A program made the position numbers and the translations under genes. 64,000 nt of DNA from Xanthomonas hortorum pv. cynarae (GTDB taxonomy: Bacteria; Pseudomonadota; Gammaproteobacteria; Xanthomonadales; Xanthomonadaceae): positions 97,037-161,036 of the forward strand of contig NZ_MDFM01000010.1 in NCBI RefSeq assembly GCF_002939985.1. The letters run 5' to 3'. The notes beneath the pieces were generated by a model. It saw only the letters and a program-made list of their open reading frames with translations. It made no database searches and was not told where the DNA came from. Every line of letters begins with the position of its first letter. The stretch's first letter is position 1. Positions 38,459 to 47,831 of the stretch are shown in pieces.

Positions 38459-38800
38459 TCAGGCGCGCAGTGCGTTAGGAGGACGCAGTTGCGGAATCAG
38501 GTCGCGTTTTTGAGATGCCGGCGCGTAGTGCGCGTACCAAGAGGGAAAATAGCGTGCGACCACCGGCCATGCTTGGGAGAGCAAGGGGATGTCGTCTGCA
38601 GAATGGGTATCGACCTGGGTCTGTGCGTCCCCGTCGTCCTGCAAATCTTCGGCTGCGTCACGTTCTTCGCCAGCATCCACCATCACCGCCAAGCCATCGC
38701 CCACAAGCGCATCGTGGATGCGATCGTGCGCATTGGCTACCGACCACGCGGTGAGCGCGAGTAGGCAGACCAACAGCAATTGGAGGAATCGAGGAAACAT
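38459..38800 (-). CDS. Small secreted hypothetical protein
   Basis: This 113-residue protein has a clear Sec signal peptide (FLQLLLVCLLALTAWSVANA, cleaved near residue 24). The mature part is acidic in the middle (GEERDAAEDLQDDGDAQTQ) with a C-terminal aromatic stretch (WPVVARYFPSWYAHYAP). I know of no family. It lies about 110 bases upstream of the carbonic anhydrase-SulP pair on the same strand and may or may not be co-transcribed. Confidence 0.65.
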   Translation of the reverse strand: MFPRFLQLLLVCLLALTAWSVANAHDRIHDALVGDGLAVMVDAGEERDAAEDLQDDGDAQTQVDTHSADDIPLLSQAWPVVARYFPSWYAHYAPASQKRDLIPQLRPPNALRA

Positions 38801-39118
38801 GCCCTCGAAACTAACAATTTAGAACGCGCCTGCGCAAGTGGTGCGACGCACAAAGCGCTTGATTGGTCGGCATTTCACGGCATCGATTCAGGTCGCCATA
38901 AGCTTGAGCCCGCCAGCGGCAAGTAAAGAAGCGCTATCGCAACTGTCATAAACCGGCCGTCGTTCAGACTTATGACACACACTGACAAAGTTTAAAAACT
39001 CGTAAATCTTTGTCTTTATTGGAAAAAATCAAATTGCGATGCAGTCCGAAGTTGTCACATTAACGCAACTTTCACGCCCTAGCCTGCGCTCACTTTCTCC
39101 TCAGGTCGCAAGGCACCC
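38801..39118. promoter_or_regulatory. Regulatory region upstream of oprP with Pho-box-like half-sites
   Basis: This is about 320 bases with an AT-rich stretch at 38985-39045 (unusual in this GC-rich DNA). It holds several TGTCA-type half-sites: CTGTCAT at 38943, ATGACAC near 38972 on the reverse strand, and TTGTCAC near 39052. Spacings do not fit a perfect two-heptamer Pho box (11 bases apart). PhoB control is therefore plausible from context but not shown by this sequence alone. No ORF is seen. Confidence 0.5.
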
Positions 39119-40369
39119 ATGAAACTTTCTCCTACCCTGCTTGGCTCGGCCTTGTTGCTGGCGCTGGCCGCGCCCGCTGCGCATGCCGAAATCGCCATCG
39201 ATGTGATCGGCGGCTCCGAAGTCTCGCTGGAAGGCCTGGTCCAGGCCGACGGCAACTGGTTCCACAACGATGTGCAGGACCTCAATGGCCCGATCGGCGC
39301 CAACGGCGACAATTCCGAATTCAGCATCCGTCGCGCCGAGCTGGTGCTCAAGGGCAAGGGCCCGGGCAACTTCGAGTGGGTGGCCGGGTATGACCCGAGC
39401 GTGCTGAAGGAAGTCACCATCCGCGGCACCACCATCCGCAGCACCGGGCGTTTCCTCGACAACAACATCAAGTACAAGTTCGCCGGCAACGCCAACAACT
39501 ACCTGCAGATCGGTCAGTTCAAGCAGCCCAACAGCCTGGAAGAACTCTCCAGTACCAAGAACAACGATTTCGTCTCCAAGGCCGCGGTGACCAATACCTA
39601 CGGCATCTCGCGCCGGCTGGGCGTGGCCTACGGCATGGGCGACAACAACTGGAGCATCACTGCCAGTGCGTTCGGCCGCGAACTGACCCGTAACCAGGCT
39701 CATGGCAGCGGCTACGGCGCGCGCGGCACCTGGGCGCCGATCAACGAAAGCGGAAACGTGCTGCACTTCGGCCTCAGCTATCTGGGCTACGACACCGATG
39801 ACGACACCCTGCGCCTGCGCGCGCGTCCGGACGCCGACCTGACCACCATCCGCCTGATCGACAGCGGCGCCATCACCAACGTGGACAGCGTGGGTGTGGC
39901 CGGTGCCGAGGCGATGTGGATCACCGGCCCGTTCAAGCTGCAGAGCGAATTCTTCCAGGAAAACGCCAAGCGCATCGGCAACAACGCCAACGATTACAAG
40001 AGCGATGGCTGGTATGTCAGCGGCGTCTGGAACATCACCGGCGAGACCTGGGGCTACAAGGCCGGCGTGCCGACCACCCCGCTGCCGAACGCGCCGGCCT
40101 CCGGCCTGTGGCAGCTGGCGGTGCGCTACGACACGCTGGACCTCAACGACGGCCACCTGGTTTCCAATGGCAGCACCCCGTTCGTGGACGGCGTGCTGGG
40201 CGGCAAGATGGATGTGTGGACGATCGGCGCCAACTGGTACTGGCGCTCCAACTTCAAGTTCGCGCTGGACTACGCGAAGGTGGAGAGCACCCGTTACAGC
40301 AGCGCCACGCGTGGCCTGGTCGACGACAACCCGTCGATCATCGAGGCACGTGCGCAGTTCTATTGGTAA
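39119..40369 (+). CDS. oprP: Phosphate-selective outer-membrane porin (OprP/OprO family)
   Basis: This 416-residue porin would let phosphate or polyphosphate cross the outer membrane. It has a Sec signal peptide (residues 1-23, ending AAHA) and then alternating beta strands rich in aromatic residues. FSIRRAELVLKGKG and LQIGQFKQPNSLEE are family blocks near loop-3 residues that line the pore. It ends in the C-terminal FYW motif used by the BAM machinery. It heads the phosphate block that continues with pstS. Confidence 0.92.
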   Translation: MKLSPTLLGSALLLALAAPAAHAEIAIDVIGGSEVSLEGLVQADGNWFHNDVQDLNGPIGANGDNSEFSIRRAELVLKGKGPGNFEWVAGYDPSVLKEVTIRGTTIRSTGRFLDNNIKYKFAGNANNYLQIGQFKQPNSLEELSSTKNNDFVSKAAVTNTYGISRRLGVAYGMGDNNWSITASAFGRELTRNQAHGSGYGARGTWAPINESGNVLHFGLSYLGYDTDDDTLRLRARPDADLTTIRLIDSGAITNVDSVGVAGAEAMWITGPFKLQSEFFQENAKRIGNNANDYKSDGWYVSGVWNITGETWGYKAGVPTTPLPNAPASGLWQLAVRYDTLDLNDGHLVSNGSTPFVDGVLGGKMDVWTIGANWYWRSNFKFALDYAKVESTRYSSATRGLVDDNPSIIEARAQFYW

Positions 40370-40463
40370 GTGAGCAACGGTTCGGCCGCCGCGGCGTTCT
40401 TGGCTGAGCGCGCGGCGGCGGCAACCGCCTTCGCCACACCCGGCAAAGCGCGTCAGCGCAACG

Positions 40464-40481
40464 CCGTCATGGTCATGTCAT
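40464..40481 (+). promoter_or_regulatory. Pho box upstream of pstS
   Basis: CCGTCATGGTCATGTCAT has two heptamers with the correct 4-base spacer. Each matches the PhoB consensus CTGTCAT at six of seven positions. It lies 86 bases upstream of the first pstS start, a suitable place for PhoB activation. The match is read by eye. Confidence 0.65.
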
Positions 40482-40566
40482 CTCTCCGACATCGCGCGGT
40501 CATGCCCCTGCCCTGCAATGGCATGCACGCGGGACGTCCTTATCCCTTCGCTACAGGAGCTGTTCC

Positions 40567-41586
40567 GTGATCCACTCTTTGAAGACCCGTCTGGCCGTGG
40601 GCGTGCTTGCCGCCTCGCTGGCGCTGTGCGCCCAGGCCGCCGATGTCACCGGCGCCGGTGCGTCGTTTATTTACCCGGTGATGTCCAAGTGGTCGGCCGA
40701 CTACAACGCGGCCACCAAGAAGCAGGTCAACTACCAATCGATCGGTTCGGGCGGCGGCATTGCCCAGATCAAGGCGGCCAGTGTGGACTTCGGCTCGTCC
40801 GATGCGCCGCTCAAGCCGGAAGAACTGGCAGCGGCCAGTCTGGCGCAGTTCCCGGCGGTGATCGGCGGCGTGGTGCCGGTGGTCAACGTGGCGGGCATCG
40901 CACCCGGTGCGCTCAAGCTGGATGGCAAGACCCTGGGCGACATCTTCATTGGCAAGGTCAGCACCTGGAACGATCCGGCCATCGCCGCGCTCAACCCGGG
41001 CATGAAGCTGCCCGAGGGCAAGATCACCGTGGTGCATCGCTCGGACGGTTCGGGCACCAGCTTCAACTTCACCAACTACCTGTCCAAGGTCAACCCGGAC
41101 TGGAAGAGCAAGGTCGGTGAAGGCACCGCGGTACAGTGGCCGACCGGCATCGGCGGCAAGGGCAATGAGGGCGTGGCCGCCTACGTCAAGCAGATCAAGG
41201 GCGGCATCGGCTATGTCGAGCTGTCGTATGCGCTGCAGAACAAGATGGCCTATACCGCGATGAAGAACGCTGCCGGCAAGTTCGTGCAGCCGTCCGATGA
41301 GACCTTCGCCGCCGCTGCCAACAGCGCCGACTGGGCCAACAGCAAGGACTTCTATCTGGTGATGACCAACGCCGCCGGCGACAACGCCTGGCCGATCACC
41401 GCCACCAACTTCATCCTGGTTCAGAAAAAGCCCAAGAGCCCGGAAGGCCTCAAGAACACGCTGGACTTCTTCCGTTGGGTCTACAGCAAGGGCGATGCCC
41501 AGGCCAAGCAGCTGGACTACGTGCCGCTGCCGGACAGCCTGGTGACCCAGATCGAAGGCTACTGGGCCAAGAATCTGCCCAAGTAA
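40567..41586 (+). CDS. pstS: Phosphate-binding protein PstS, soluble periplasmic copy
   Basis: This 339-residue substrate-binding protein of the Pst ABC importer has a Sec signal peptide cleaved after AQA (residue about 24), with no lipobox. The phosphate-binding motifs are TGAGASFIYPVMSKW, SIGSGGGIAQIKA and VHRSDGSGTSFNFTNYL. It starts at GTG 40567 with AGGAG upstream. It is about two-thirds identical to the next gene, so it arose by tandem duplication. A terminator follows it, so it can be expressed more strongly than the rest of the operon. Confidence 0.95.
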   Translation: MIHSLKTRLAVGVLAASLALCAQAADVTGAGASFIYPVMSKWSADYNAATKKQVNYQSIGSGGGIAQIKAASVDFGSSDAPLKPEELAAASLAQFPAVIGGVVPVVNVAGIAPGALKLDGKTLGDIFIGKVSTWNDPAIAALNPGMKLPEGKITVVHRSDGSGTSFNFTNYLSKVNPDWKSKVGEGTAVQWPTGIGGKGNEGVAAYVKQIKGGIGYVELSYALQNKMAYTAMKNAAGKFVQPSDETFAAAANSADWANSKDFYLVMTNAAGDNAWPITATNFILVQKKPKSPEGLKNTLDFFRWVYSKGDAQAKQLDYVPLPDSLVTQIEGYWAKNLPK

Positions 41587-41642
41587 AGAGAGAGCCATAG
41601 CAACAGGAACGACGCCGTCTCTCTCCCCGGCGTCGGCACCGG

Positions 41643-41673
41643 GACGCGGCCCTTTCGGGGTCGCGTCTTTTTT
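41643..41673 (+). terminator. Intrinsic terminator between the two pstS genes
   Basis: A 10-bp stem (GACGCGGCCC / GGGTCGCGTC, one G-T pair) with a 5-base loop is followed directly by six T residues. Partial readthrough here would make the first pstS the most abundant product of the operon. Confidence 0.85.
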
Positions 41674-41695
41674 GTGATGCCTTCGCCAGGAGGCA

Positions 41696-41713
41696 CTGTC
41701 ATGCGTGTGTAAC
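41696..41713 (+). promoter_or_regulatory. Possible Pho box upstream of the second pstS
   Basis: CTGTCATGCGTGTGTAAC has a perfect first heptamer (CTGTCAT), a 4-base spacer and a weaker second heptamer (4 of 7). It lies 62 bases upstream of the second pstS start and just after the terminator. It may mark a second PhoB-dependent promoter. Confidence 0.45.
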
Positions 41714-41774
41714 AAAAACATCATTTCATAGCGTCGCCTGCCGGACACCCGGCCAATCCAGCCTCGGAGCTTCC

Positions 41775-42869
41775 ATGAAACTGCAGTCGGCCAGCCTGAC
41801 CGCCCTGTCTCTCACCATCGCCCTCGCCCTGGCCGCGTGTTCGCCCGGCGGCAAGGATGCGCAGTCCGGCGACACCGCCAAGGGCGCTCCCAGCGCAGGC
41901 GCCACCGCCGGGGACAGCAAGATCGCTGAAATCTCCGGCGCCGGTGCCTCCTTCATCTACCCGCTGGTGTCCAAGTGGTCGGCCGATTACAACGCCGCCA
42001 CCGGCAACAAGGTCAATTACCAATCGATCGGCTCCGGCGGCGGTATTGCGCAGATCAAGGCCGGCACGGTGGACTTCGGTTCGACCGACAAGCCGCTGGA
42101 CAGCGCCGAGCTTGCCCAGGCAGGTCTGGGCCAGTTCCCGTCGGCGATCGGCGGCGTGGTGCCGGTGATCAATCTGGAAGGCATCGCCCCGGGCAAGCTG
42201 CGTCTGACCGGCGCGCTGCTGGGCGACATCTTTCTGGGCAAGGTCACGATGTGGAACGACGCGGCGATTGTCGCGGCCAACCCGGGCGTGACCCTGCCGG
42301 CGACCAAGATCAACCTGGTGCATCGCTCTGATGGCTCGGGCACCACCTTCAACTTCTCCAACTACCTGTCCAAGGTCAGCCCGGAGTGGAAGAGCAAGGT
42401 CGGCGAAGGCACCTCCGTGCAGTGGCCGGGCGGCGTCGGCGGCAAGGGCAATGAAGGTGTTGCCTCGTACGTGCAGCAGATCAAGGGTTCGATCGGCTAT
42501 GTCGAACTGGCCTATGCCCTGCAGAACAAGATGCCCTACGCCTCGCTGCAGAATGCAGCCGGCCAGTGGGTGGAGCCGAATGCGGAAAGCTTCGCCGCCG
42601 CGGCCGCCAGCGCCGACTGGGCCAATGCCAAGGACTTCAATCTGGTGATCACCAATGCACCGGGCGAGAAGGCCTGGCCGATCACCGCCACCAACTTCAT
42701 GCTGATGCACAAGCAGCCCAAGGATGCGGTGCGCAGCAAGGCGACGCTGGAGTTCTTCAAGTGGGCGCTGGAAAACGGCCAGACCCAGGCCAGCGAACTG
42801 CATTACGTGCCGCTGCCGCCGGAGCTGGTGAAGCAGATCCAGGCCTACTGGGCCAGCGAGTTCAAGTGA
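41775..42869 (+). CDS. pstS: Phosphate-binding lipoprotein PstS, second copy
   Basis: This 364-residue paralogue of the preceding protein has a lipoprotein signal (LALAAC, lipidated Cys near residue 22). A flexible linker (residues 23-50, Gly/Ala/Ser/Asp) sits before the same phosphate-binding domain. It should be tethered to the inner or outer membrane rather than free in the periplasm. The VHRSDGSGTTFNFSNYL and SIGSGGGIAQIKA motifs are intact, so it should bind phosphate. pstC follows after 112 bases. Confidence 0.95.
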   Translation: MKLQSASLTALSLTIALALAACSPGGKDAQSGDTAKGAPSAGATAGDSKIAEISGAGASFIYPLVSKWSADYNAATGNKVNYQSIGSGGGIAQIKAGTVDFGSTDKPLDSAELAQAGLGQFPSAIGGVVPVINLEGIAPGKLRLTGALLGDIFLGKVTMWNDAAIVAANPGVTLPATKINLVHRSDGSGTTFNFSNYLSKVSPEWKSKVGEGTSVQWPGGVGGKGNEGVASYVQQIKGSIGYVELAYALQNKMPYASLQNAAGQWVEPNAESFAAAAASADWANAKDFNLVITNAPGEKAWPITATNFMLMHKQPKDAVRSKATLEFFKWALENGQTQASELHYVPLPPELVKQIQAYWASEFK

Positions 42870-42981
42870 TGCCCTGCACCCGCTGTTGTGGCGGGTTGCG
42901 CTGCGGTGAGGTGCCTGCGGGCGCCTCGCCGTTCCTGTTGTCTCACGCTCCCGCGATTGCGCGGGTGACGAGTCCAATCGA

Positions 42982-43956
42982 ATGAATGCCACCGCCATTC
43001 CCGAAGCGATGACCGCACCACGCGGCCGCGATCTGCGCGATGCGCGTGCCGATCGTCTGTTCAAGCTTGCGCTGGCCGCCACGGTCGTTTTCGTCCTGCT
43101 GGCGCTCGGCAGCGCCGCGCTGTCGATGCTGTGGGGCGGACGCCATGCCTTGCAGATGCAGGGCCTGAGCTTTTTCTATTCCGCCGACTGGAATCCGGTG
43201 GAAAACAAATACGGTGCACTGGCGCCGATCTACGGCACCCTGGTCACCGCGTTGATCGCGATGGTGATTGCGGTGCCGGTGAGTTTCGGCATCGCATTCT
43301 TCCTCACCGAAGTGGCGCCGCGCTGGTTGCGCGGTCCGGTGGGTACCGCGATCGAATTGCTGGCCGGCATCCCGTCGATCATCTATGGCATGTGGGGCCT
43401 GTTCGTGCTGGTGCCGGTGATGACCGAGCACGTGACGCCCTGGCTCAACGATCACCTGGGCACGCTGCCGTTGATCGGCCCGTTGTTTCAGGGCCCGCCG
43501 CTGGGGATCGGGTTGCTGACCGCAGGCTTCGTGCTGGCGATCATGGTGATTCCGTTTATCTCTTCGGTGATGCGCGAAGTGTTTCTCACCGTGCCCACGC
43601 GTTTGAAGGAATCAGCCTATGCGCTGGGATCGACCAAGTGGGAAGTCAGCTGGGACATCGTGCTGCCCTATACCCGCTCCGCCGTGATCGGCGGTGTGTT
43701 CCTGGGCCTGGGCCGTGCGCTGGGCGAAACCATGGCGGTGGCATTCGTGGTCGGCAACACGGTGCGGCTGTCGCCGTCGCTGCTGGAGCCTGGCACCACC
43801 ATCGCTGCCTTGATCGCCAATGACTTCGGCGAGGCCACCGAAACCTACCGCTCGGCGTTGTTGCTGCTCGGCTTTGTCTTGTTCATCGTGACCTTCATCG
43901 TGCTGGCGATTGCGCGCTTCATGCTGATGCAGCTGTCGCGTCGGGAGGGCAACTGA
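42982..43956 (+). CDS. pstC: Phosphate ABC transporter permease PstC
   Basis: This 324-residue inner-membrane subunit of the Pst phosphate importer has about six membrane helices. The first is at residues 28-50. The EAA loop that contacts PstB is REVFLTVPTRLKESAYALGSTKWE, followed by GRALGETMAVAFVVGN, a PstC hallmark. Its stop shares one base with the pstA start (TGATG), so the two permeases are coupled. Confidence 0.96.
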   Translation: MNATAIPEAMTAPRGRDLRDARADRLFKLALAATVVFVLLALGSAALSMLWGGRHALQMQGLSFFYSADWNPVENKYGALAPIYGTLVTALIAMVIAVPVSFGIAFFLTEVAPRWLRGPVGTAIELLAGIPSIIYGMWGLFVLVPVMTEHVTPWLNDHLGTLPLIGPLFQGPPLGIGLLTAGFVLAIMVIPFISSVMREVFLTVPTRLKESAYALGSTKWEVSWDIVLPYTRSAVIGGVFLGLGRALGETMAVAFVVGNTVRLSPSLLEPGTTIAALIANDFGEATETYRSALLLLGFVLFIVTFIVLAIARFMLMQLSRREGN

Positions 43957-44819
43957 TGTCCTCGGTCTCGCAATCCCTCTACAACCGCCGCCGCGTGATC
44001 AATGTGGTGGCGCTGCTGCTGTCGTGCGTCACTGCGCTATTCGGCCTGTTCTTCCTGGCCTGGATCCTGTGGACCTTGTTGTCCAAGGGCGTGCCGGGCA
44101 TCGACCTCAATTTGTTTACCAAGATGACACCGCCGCCGATGCAGGAAGGTGGTTTGCTCAACGCCTTCTTCGGCAGTGCGGTGATGTGCGGCCTGGCGCT
44201 GGCGATCGGCACCCCGCTCGGCATTGCCGCCGGTACCTGGCTGGCCGAATACGGCAATGCGCGCAAGACCGGTTTGGTGGTGCGTTTCGTCAACGACATC
44301 CTGTTGTCGGCGCCGTCGATCGTGTTGGGCCTGTTCGTCTACACGCTGTACGTGATGCAGACCGGCGGGCGCTTCTCGGCGTTTGCCGGTGCGTTGTCGC
44401 TGGCCTTCATCGTGCTGCCGGTGGTGGTGCGGACCACCGACGAAATGTTGCGTCTGGTGCCGGCGCAGATGCGCGAAGCGGCGTTGTCGCTCGGCATCCC
44501 GCAGTGGAAGGTCACCGTGCAGGTGCTGTATCGCGCCGCCTCGGCCGGCATTCTCACCGGCATCCTGCTGGCGCTGGCACGCATCAGCGGCGAGACCGCG
44601 CCACTGCTGTTCACCGCCTTCGGCAATCAATACTGGAACAGCAATATCTTTCAGCCGATGGCCAGCGTGCCGGTGATCATGAATCAGTTCGCCGGCAGCC
44701 CCTACGAGACCTGGCAGACCCTGGCCTGGTCCGGCGCACTGGTACTGACCGCGTTCGTGTTGTTGGTGAGCCTGGGCGCACGCGCGCTGCTATTGCGCAA
44801 CAAGATTTCCAATGACTGA
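43956..44819 (+). CDS. pstA: Phosphate ABC transporter permease PstA
   Basis: This 287-residue partner permease of PstC has six membrane helices, the first at residues 18-40. Family blocks are [32 protein letters not shown] and the EAA-type loop [19 protein letters not shown], followed by [17 protein letters not shown]. It lies between pstC and pstB with very short spacing, as in most pst operons. Confidence 0.96.
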   Translation: MSSVSQSLYNRRRVINVVALLLSCVTALFGLFFLAWILWTLLSKGVPGIDLNLFTKMTPPPMQEGGLLNAFFGSAVMCGLALAIGTPLGIAAGTWLAEYGNARKTGLVVRFVNDILLSAPSIVLGLFVYTLYVMQTGGRFSAFAGALSLAFIVLPVVVRTTDEMLRLVPAQMREAALSLGIPQWKVTVQVLYRAASAGILTGILLALARISGETAPLLFTAFGNQYWNSNIFQPMASVPVIMNQFAGSPYETWQTLAWSGALVLTAFVLLVSLGARALLLRNKISND

Positions 44820-44841
44820 CCTTTCCTTCCGGACACCCGAC

Positions 44842-45672
44842 ATGAACGATCTCCAAAACGCCAAGCCGATGCATCGCATCGCTGTTCCGGCCGCCAAGGG
44901 GGCGCCGACGGCGCAGGCGCCGGTGAAGGTGGCCGCACGCAATCTGGATTTCTATTACGACAAGTACCACGCGCTCAAGAGCATCAACATCGAGATTCCG
45001 GAAAAGCGCGTCACTGCGCTGATCGGGCCTTCGGGTTGCGGCAAGTCGACCTTGCTGCGCATCTTCAATCGCATCTATGCGCTGTATCCGAAGATGGAAG
45101 CGCGCGGCGAAGTGCTGCTGGACGGTGAAAACATCCTCTCGCCCAAGTACCCGATGAACCGGCTGCGCAGCAAGGTCGGCATGGTGTTTCAGAAGCCGGT
45201 GCCGTTTCCGATGACGATCTTCGAAAACGTCGCCTACGGCATTCGCCACCACGAAAAACTGTCCAAGGCCGACATGCAGAACCGTGTCGAGCAGGCGCTG
45301 CGTCAAGGTGCGCTGTGGGACGAGGTCAAGGACAAGCTGGGGCAAAGCGCACTGGGTCTGTCCGGTGGTCAGCAGCAGCGGCTGTGCATCGCACGTGCGG
45401 TGGCACTGCGACCGGATGTGTTGTTGCTGGACGAACCGACCTCGGCGCTGGATCCGATTTCCACCAGCCGCATCGAGCAGCTGGTGGAAGAACTCAAGCG
45501 CGAATACACCATCGTGATCGTGACCCACAACATGCAGCAGGCCGCGCGCGTGTCCGACTACACCGCTTTCATGTATCTGGGCGACCTGATCGAACACGAC
45601 CGCACCGAAACGATCTTTTCCCAGCCGTCCAAGCAGCAAACCGAGGATTACATCACCGGTCGTTTCGGCTGA
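44842..45672 (+). CDS. pstB: Phosphate ABC transporter ATPase PstB
   Basis: This 276-residue ATP-binding subunit drives phosphate import and takes part in signalling to PhoR. Walker A (GPSGCGKST) is at residues 62-70, the Q-loop is in [12 protein letters not shown], the signature is LSGGQQQRL, Walker B is [11 protein letters not shown] and the H-loop is THNMQQ. ATG 44842 is chosen, ten codons after an in-frame ATG that overlaps pstA. The N-terminus is extended by about 25 Ala/Pro/Lys-rich residues compared with E. coli PstB. Confidence 0.96.
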   Translation: MNDLQNAKPMHRIAVPAAKGAPTAQAPVKVAARNLDFYYDKYHALKSINIEIPEKRVTALIGPSGCGKSTLLRIFNRIYALYPKMEARGEVLLDGENILSPKYPMNRLRSKVGMVFQKPVPFPMTIFENVAYGIRHHEKLSKADMQNRVEQALRQGALWDEVKDKLGQSALGLSGGQQQRLCIARAVALRPDVLLLDEPTSALDPISTSRIEQLVEELKREYTIVIVTHNMQQAARVSDYTAFMYLGDLIEHDRTETIFSQPSKQQTEDYITGRFG

Positions 45673-45800
45673 TGTAGCGCCAGACATCGCAACGCCGCAT
45701 TGACGCAGCTCCGTCGCACCGCCCGGCACGACATCAACATCACGTGCGATGTCGCCAAGGTGACGGCGGACATCCACCACTGCCACGAATCGAGATCACG

Positions 45801-46505
45801 ATGAACCAGCACCTCAACGACCATATCGTCAAAAGCTACGACGAGGAGCAGCACCGTCTTGTCGCCGAGATCGTGCGCATGGGCGACACGGCGGTGGCGC
45901 AGCTGGAAGCCGCGCTGGATGTGGTTGAGCGTCGCGACGACAACGCCGCACATCGCATCGTGGTCAACGACGAAGCGATCGATGCGCTGGAGCATGCGAT
46001 CAGTCACGACGTGATGCGCCTGGCGTTGCGCGGTCCGATGGCGCGCGACCTGCGCGAGATCCTGGCCGGCCTGCGTATTCCTGCCGACATCGAACGCATC
46101 GGCGATTACGCGGCCAACGTCGCCAAGCGCTCGATCGCGCTCAACTCCGCACCGCCGCTGCCACAGACCGTGGGCCTGCGTGCGCTGGGCCAGATGGCCG
46201 CGCATGCCGTGCGCGAAGCCGTGCAGGCCTATCGCAACAAGGATGCCGATGCGGCGATTCGCGTACGCGATGAAGATGCACGCCTGGACGCGCAGTACAC
46301 CGCGCTGTTTCGCGAATTGCTGACCTACATGATGGAGGACCCGCGCAACATCACTCCCTGCACGCATCTGCTGTTCATGGCCAAGAATCTGGAGCGCATC
46401 GGCGACCACGCCACCAACATCGCCGAGAACGTGTGGTTCCTGGTGCATGGCGAGCAGCCGCTGCCGCCGCGAGTGAAGAGCGACGACACTACTCGCGTGA
46501 TCTGA
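45801..46505 (+). CDS. phoU: Phosphate signalling regulator PhoU
   Basis: This 234-residue helical protein has two PhoU repeats, each with the metal-site motif (ADIERIGDYAANVAKR and KNLERIGDHATNIAEN). It links the Pst transporter to the PhoR kinase and keeps the Pho regulon off when phosphate is ample. It lies 128 bases after pstB on the same strand and ends the phosphate block. phoB and phoR are not in the window. Confidence 0.95.
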   Translation: MNQHLNDHIVKSYDEEQHRLVAEIVRMGDTAVAQLEAALDVVERRDDNAAHRIVVNDEAIDALEHAISHDVMRLALRGPMARDLREILAGLRIPADIERIGDYAANVAKRSIALNSAPPLPQTVGLRALGQMAAHAVREAVQAYRNKDADAAIRVRDEDARLDAQYTALFRELLTYMMEDPRNITPCTHLLFMAKNLERIGDHATNIAENVWFLVHGEQPLPPRVKSDDTTRVI

Positions 46506-46633
46506 TTCAAGACGCCGACGGCCTCCGCCGACAGCCCAGGAATAGGCCGCAGCGCTTTATTTCATTACGTATTCAGCTAATCAAGCCTAGGGTGAAATCA
46601 CACAGGCCGTTCCTGTGACGCAGGAGTACGCAG

Positions 46634-47044
46634 ATGAAACGCATCATTGGATCTCTCATGGCTTTGTCGCTGCTGACCTCCGCTGCAGCGTTCGCTGCGC
46701 CTCAGCAACACGATGACCGCGATCATGATCGCGACCGCGCTGCGCAGCGTCACGATGATCGCGGCAACGACCGCCACGACGACCATCGTAATGACAGGCA
46801 CGACGACAAGCGCGACGATCGCCGCAGCACCCATAACGACGATCACCGCAACGACCGCCGCGGCCCGCCGTACCGGCGCGGCGAGCGCCTGGCGCCGGAC
46901 CATCGCGGCAATCGCGTCGCCGATTACCACAAGCATCATCTGAACAAGCCGCCGCGCGGGCACGAATGGCGCCAGGTGGACAACACCTACGTGCTGATTG
47001 CAGTAGCCACCGGCCTGATCGCAAGCGTGGTCGCCGGCCGCTAA
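46634..47044 (+). CDS. RcnB-family periplasmic protein with His/Asp-rich repeats
   Basis: This 136-residue protein has a Sec signal peptide (residues 1-22, ending AFAAP). A low-complexity middle (residues 24-75) has repeats of HDDR, NDRHDD and DHRNDRR. The RcnB-like C-terminal domain contains RGERLAPDHRGNRVADYHKHHL, PPRGHEWRQVDNTYVLIAVATGLI and a final hydrophobic stretch. RcnB of E. coli affects nickel and cobalt homeostasis. The charged His-rich stretch here suggests metal or polyanion binding, but no function is established. It has its own terminator. Confidence 0.85.
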   Translation: MKRIIGSLMALSLLTSAAAFAAPQQHDDRDHDRDRAAQRHDDRGNDRHDDHRNDRHDDKRDDRRSTHNDDHRNDRRGPPYRRGERLAPDHRGNRVADYHKHHLNKPPRGHEWRQVDNTYVLIAVATGLIASVVAGR

Positions 47045-47073
47045 CGCGGATTCTTGAACGCGTCGTCAAGCAG

Positions 47074-47105
47074 GCCCGATCCGTGGCAACACGGGTCGGG
47101 CTTTT
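47074..47105 (+). terminator. Intrinsic terminator after the RcnB-like gene
   Basis: A 12-bp stem (GCCCGATCCGTG / CACGGGTCGGGC, one T-G pair) with the tetraloop GCAA is followed by TTTTGTTT. It lies 30 bases after the stop. Confidence 0.88.
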
Positions 47106-47192
47106 GTTTGCCGCAGCGCTTTGCCCACAGGGCATGTGCGGCCGGCACACGGCCACGATCGAGCACGGCGTGCGACCTGCTAGGCTATGCCG

Positions 47193-47828
47193 ATGAACGA
47201 ACCGGTCGACCTGCAGCCTGCTTCCTCCTTTTTGCCCATGTCGCGGCGCTTTCGCGGCTATCTGCCCGTGGTGGTGGATGTGGAAACCGGTGGATTCGAC
47301 TGGAACAAACATGCGCTGCTGGAAATCGCCTGCGTGCCGATCGAAATGGATGCCGAAGGTCGCTTTTTTCCGGGCGACACCGCCAGCGCACATCTGGTGC
47401 CGGCGCCGGGCCTGGAGATCGACCCGAAGTCGCTGGAAATCACCGGCATCGTGCTCGACCACCCGTTCCGCTTCGCCAAGCAGGAGAAAGACGCGCTGGA
47501 TCATGTGTTCGCACCAGTGCGTGCAGCGGTGAAGAAGTACGGCTGCCAGCGCGCGATCCTGGTCGGCCACAACGCGCATTTCGATCTGAACTTCCTCAAC
47601 GCCGCAGTCGCGCGCGTTGGCCACAAACGCAATCCGTTCCATCCGTTCAGCGTGTTCGACACCGTGACCTTGGCCGGTGTGGCGTACGGGCAGACCGTGC
47701 TGGCGCGCGCGGCGCAAGCTGCGGGCCTGGACTGGAATGCGGCCGATGCGCATAGCGCGGTGTACGACACCGAGCAGACTGCGCGGTTGTTTTGCAAGAT
47801 TGCCAATGCCTGGCCGGGGCCTGTTTGA
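47193..47828 (+). CDS. rnt: Ribonuclease T
   Basis: This 211-residue DEDDh 3'-5' exoribonuclease trims tRNA and other small RNA ends. The acidic residues are D and E in [12 protein letters not shown] in [11 protein letters not shown], and H with D in [16 protein letters not shown] 47193 gives the family start MNEPVDLQP; an ATG two codons earlier is possible. It is followed by a region of repeats. Length matches the family. Confidence 0.95.
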   Translation: MNEPVDLQPASSFLPMSRRFRGYLPVVVDVETGGFDWNKHALLEIACVPIEMDAEGRFFPGDTASAHLVPAPGLEIDPKSLEITGIVLDHPFRFAKQEKDALDHVFAPVRAAVKKYGCQRAILVGHNAHFDLNFLNAAVARVGHKRNPFHPFSVFDTVTLAGVAYGQTVLARAAQAAGLDWNAADAHSAVYDTEQTARLFCKIANAWPGPV

Positions 47829-47831
47829 GCT

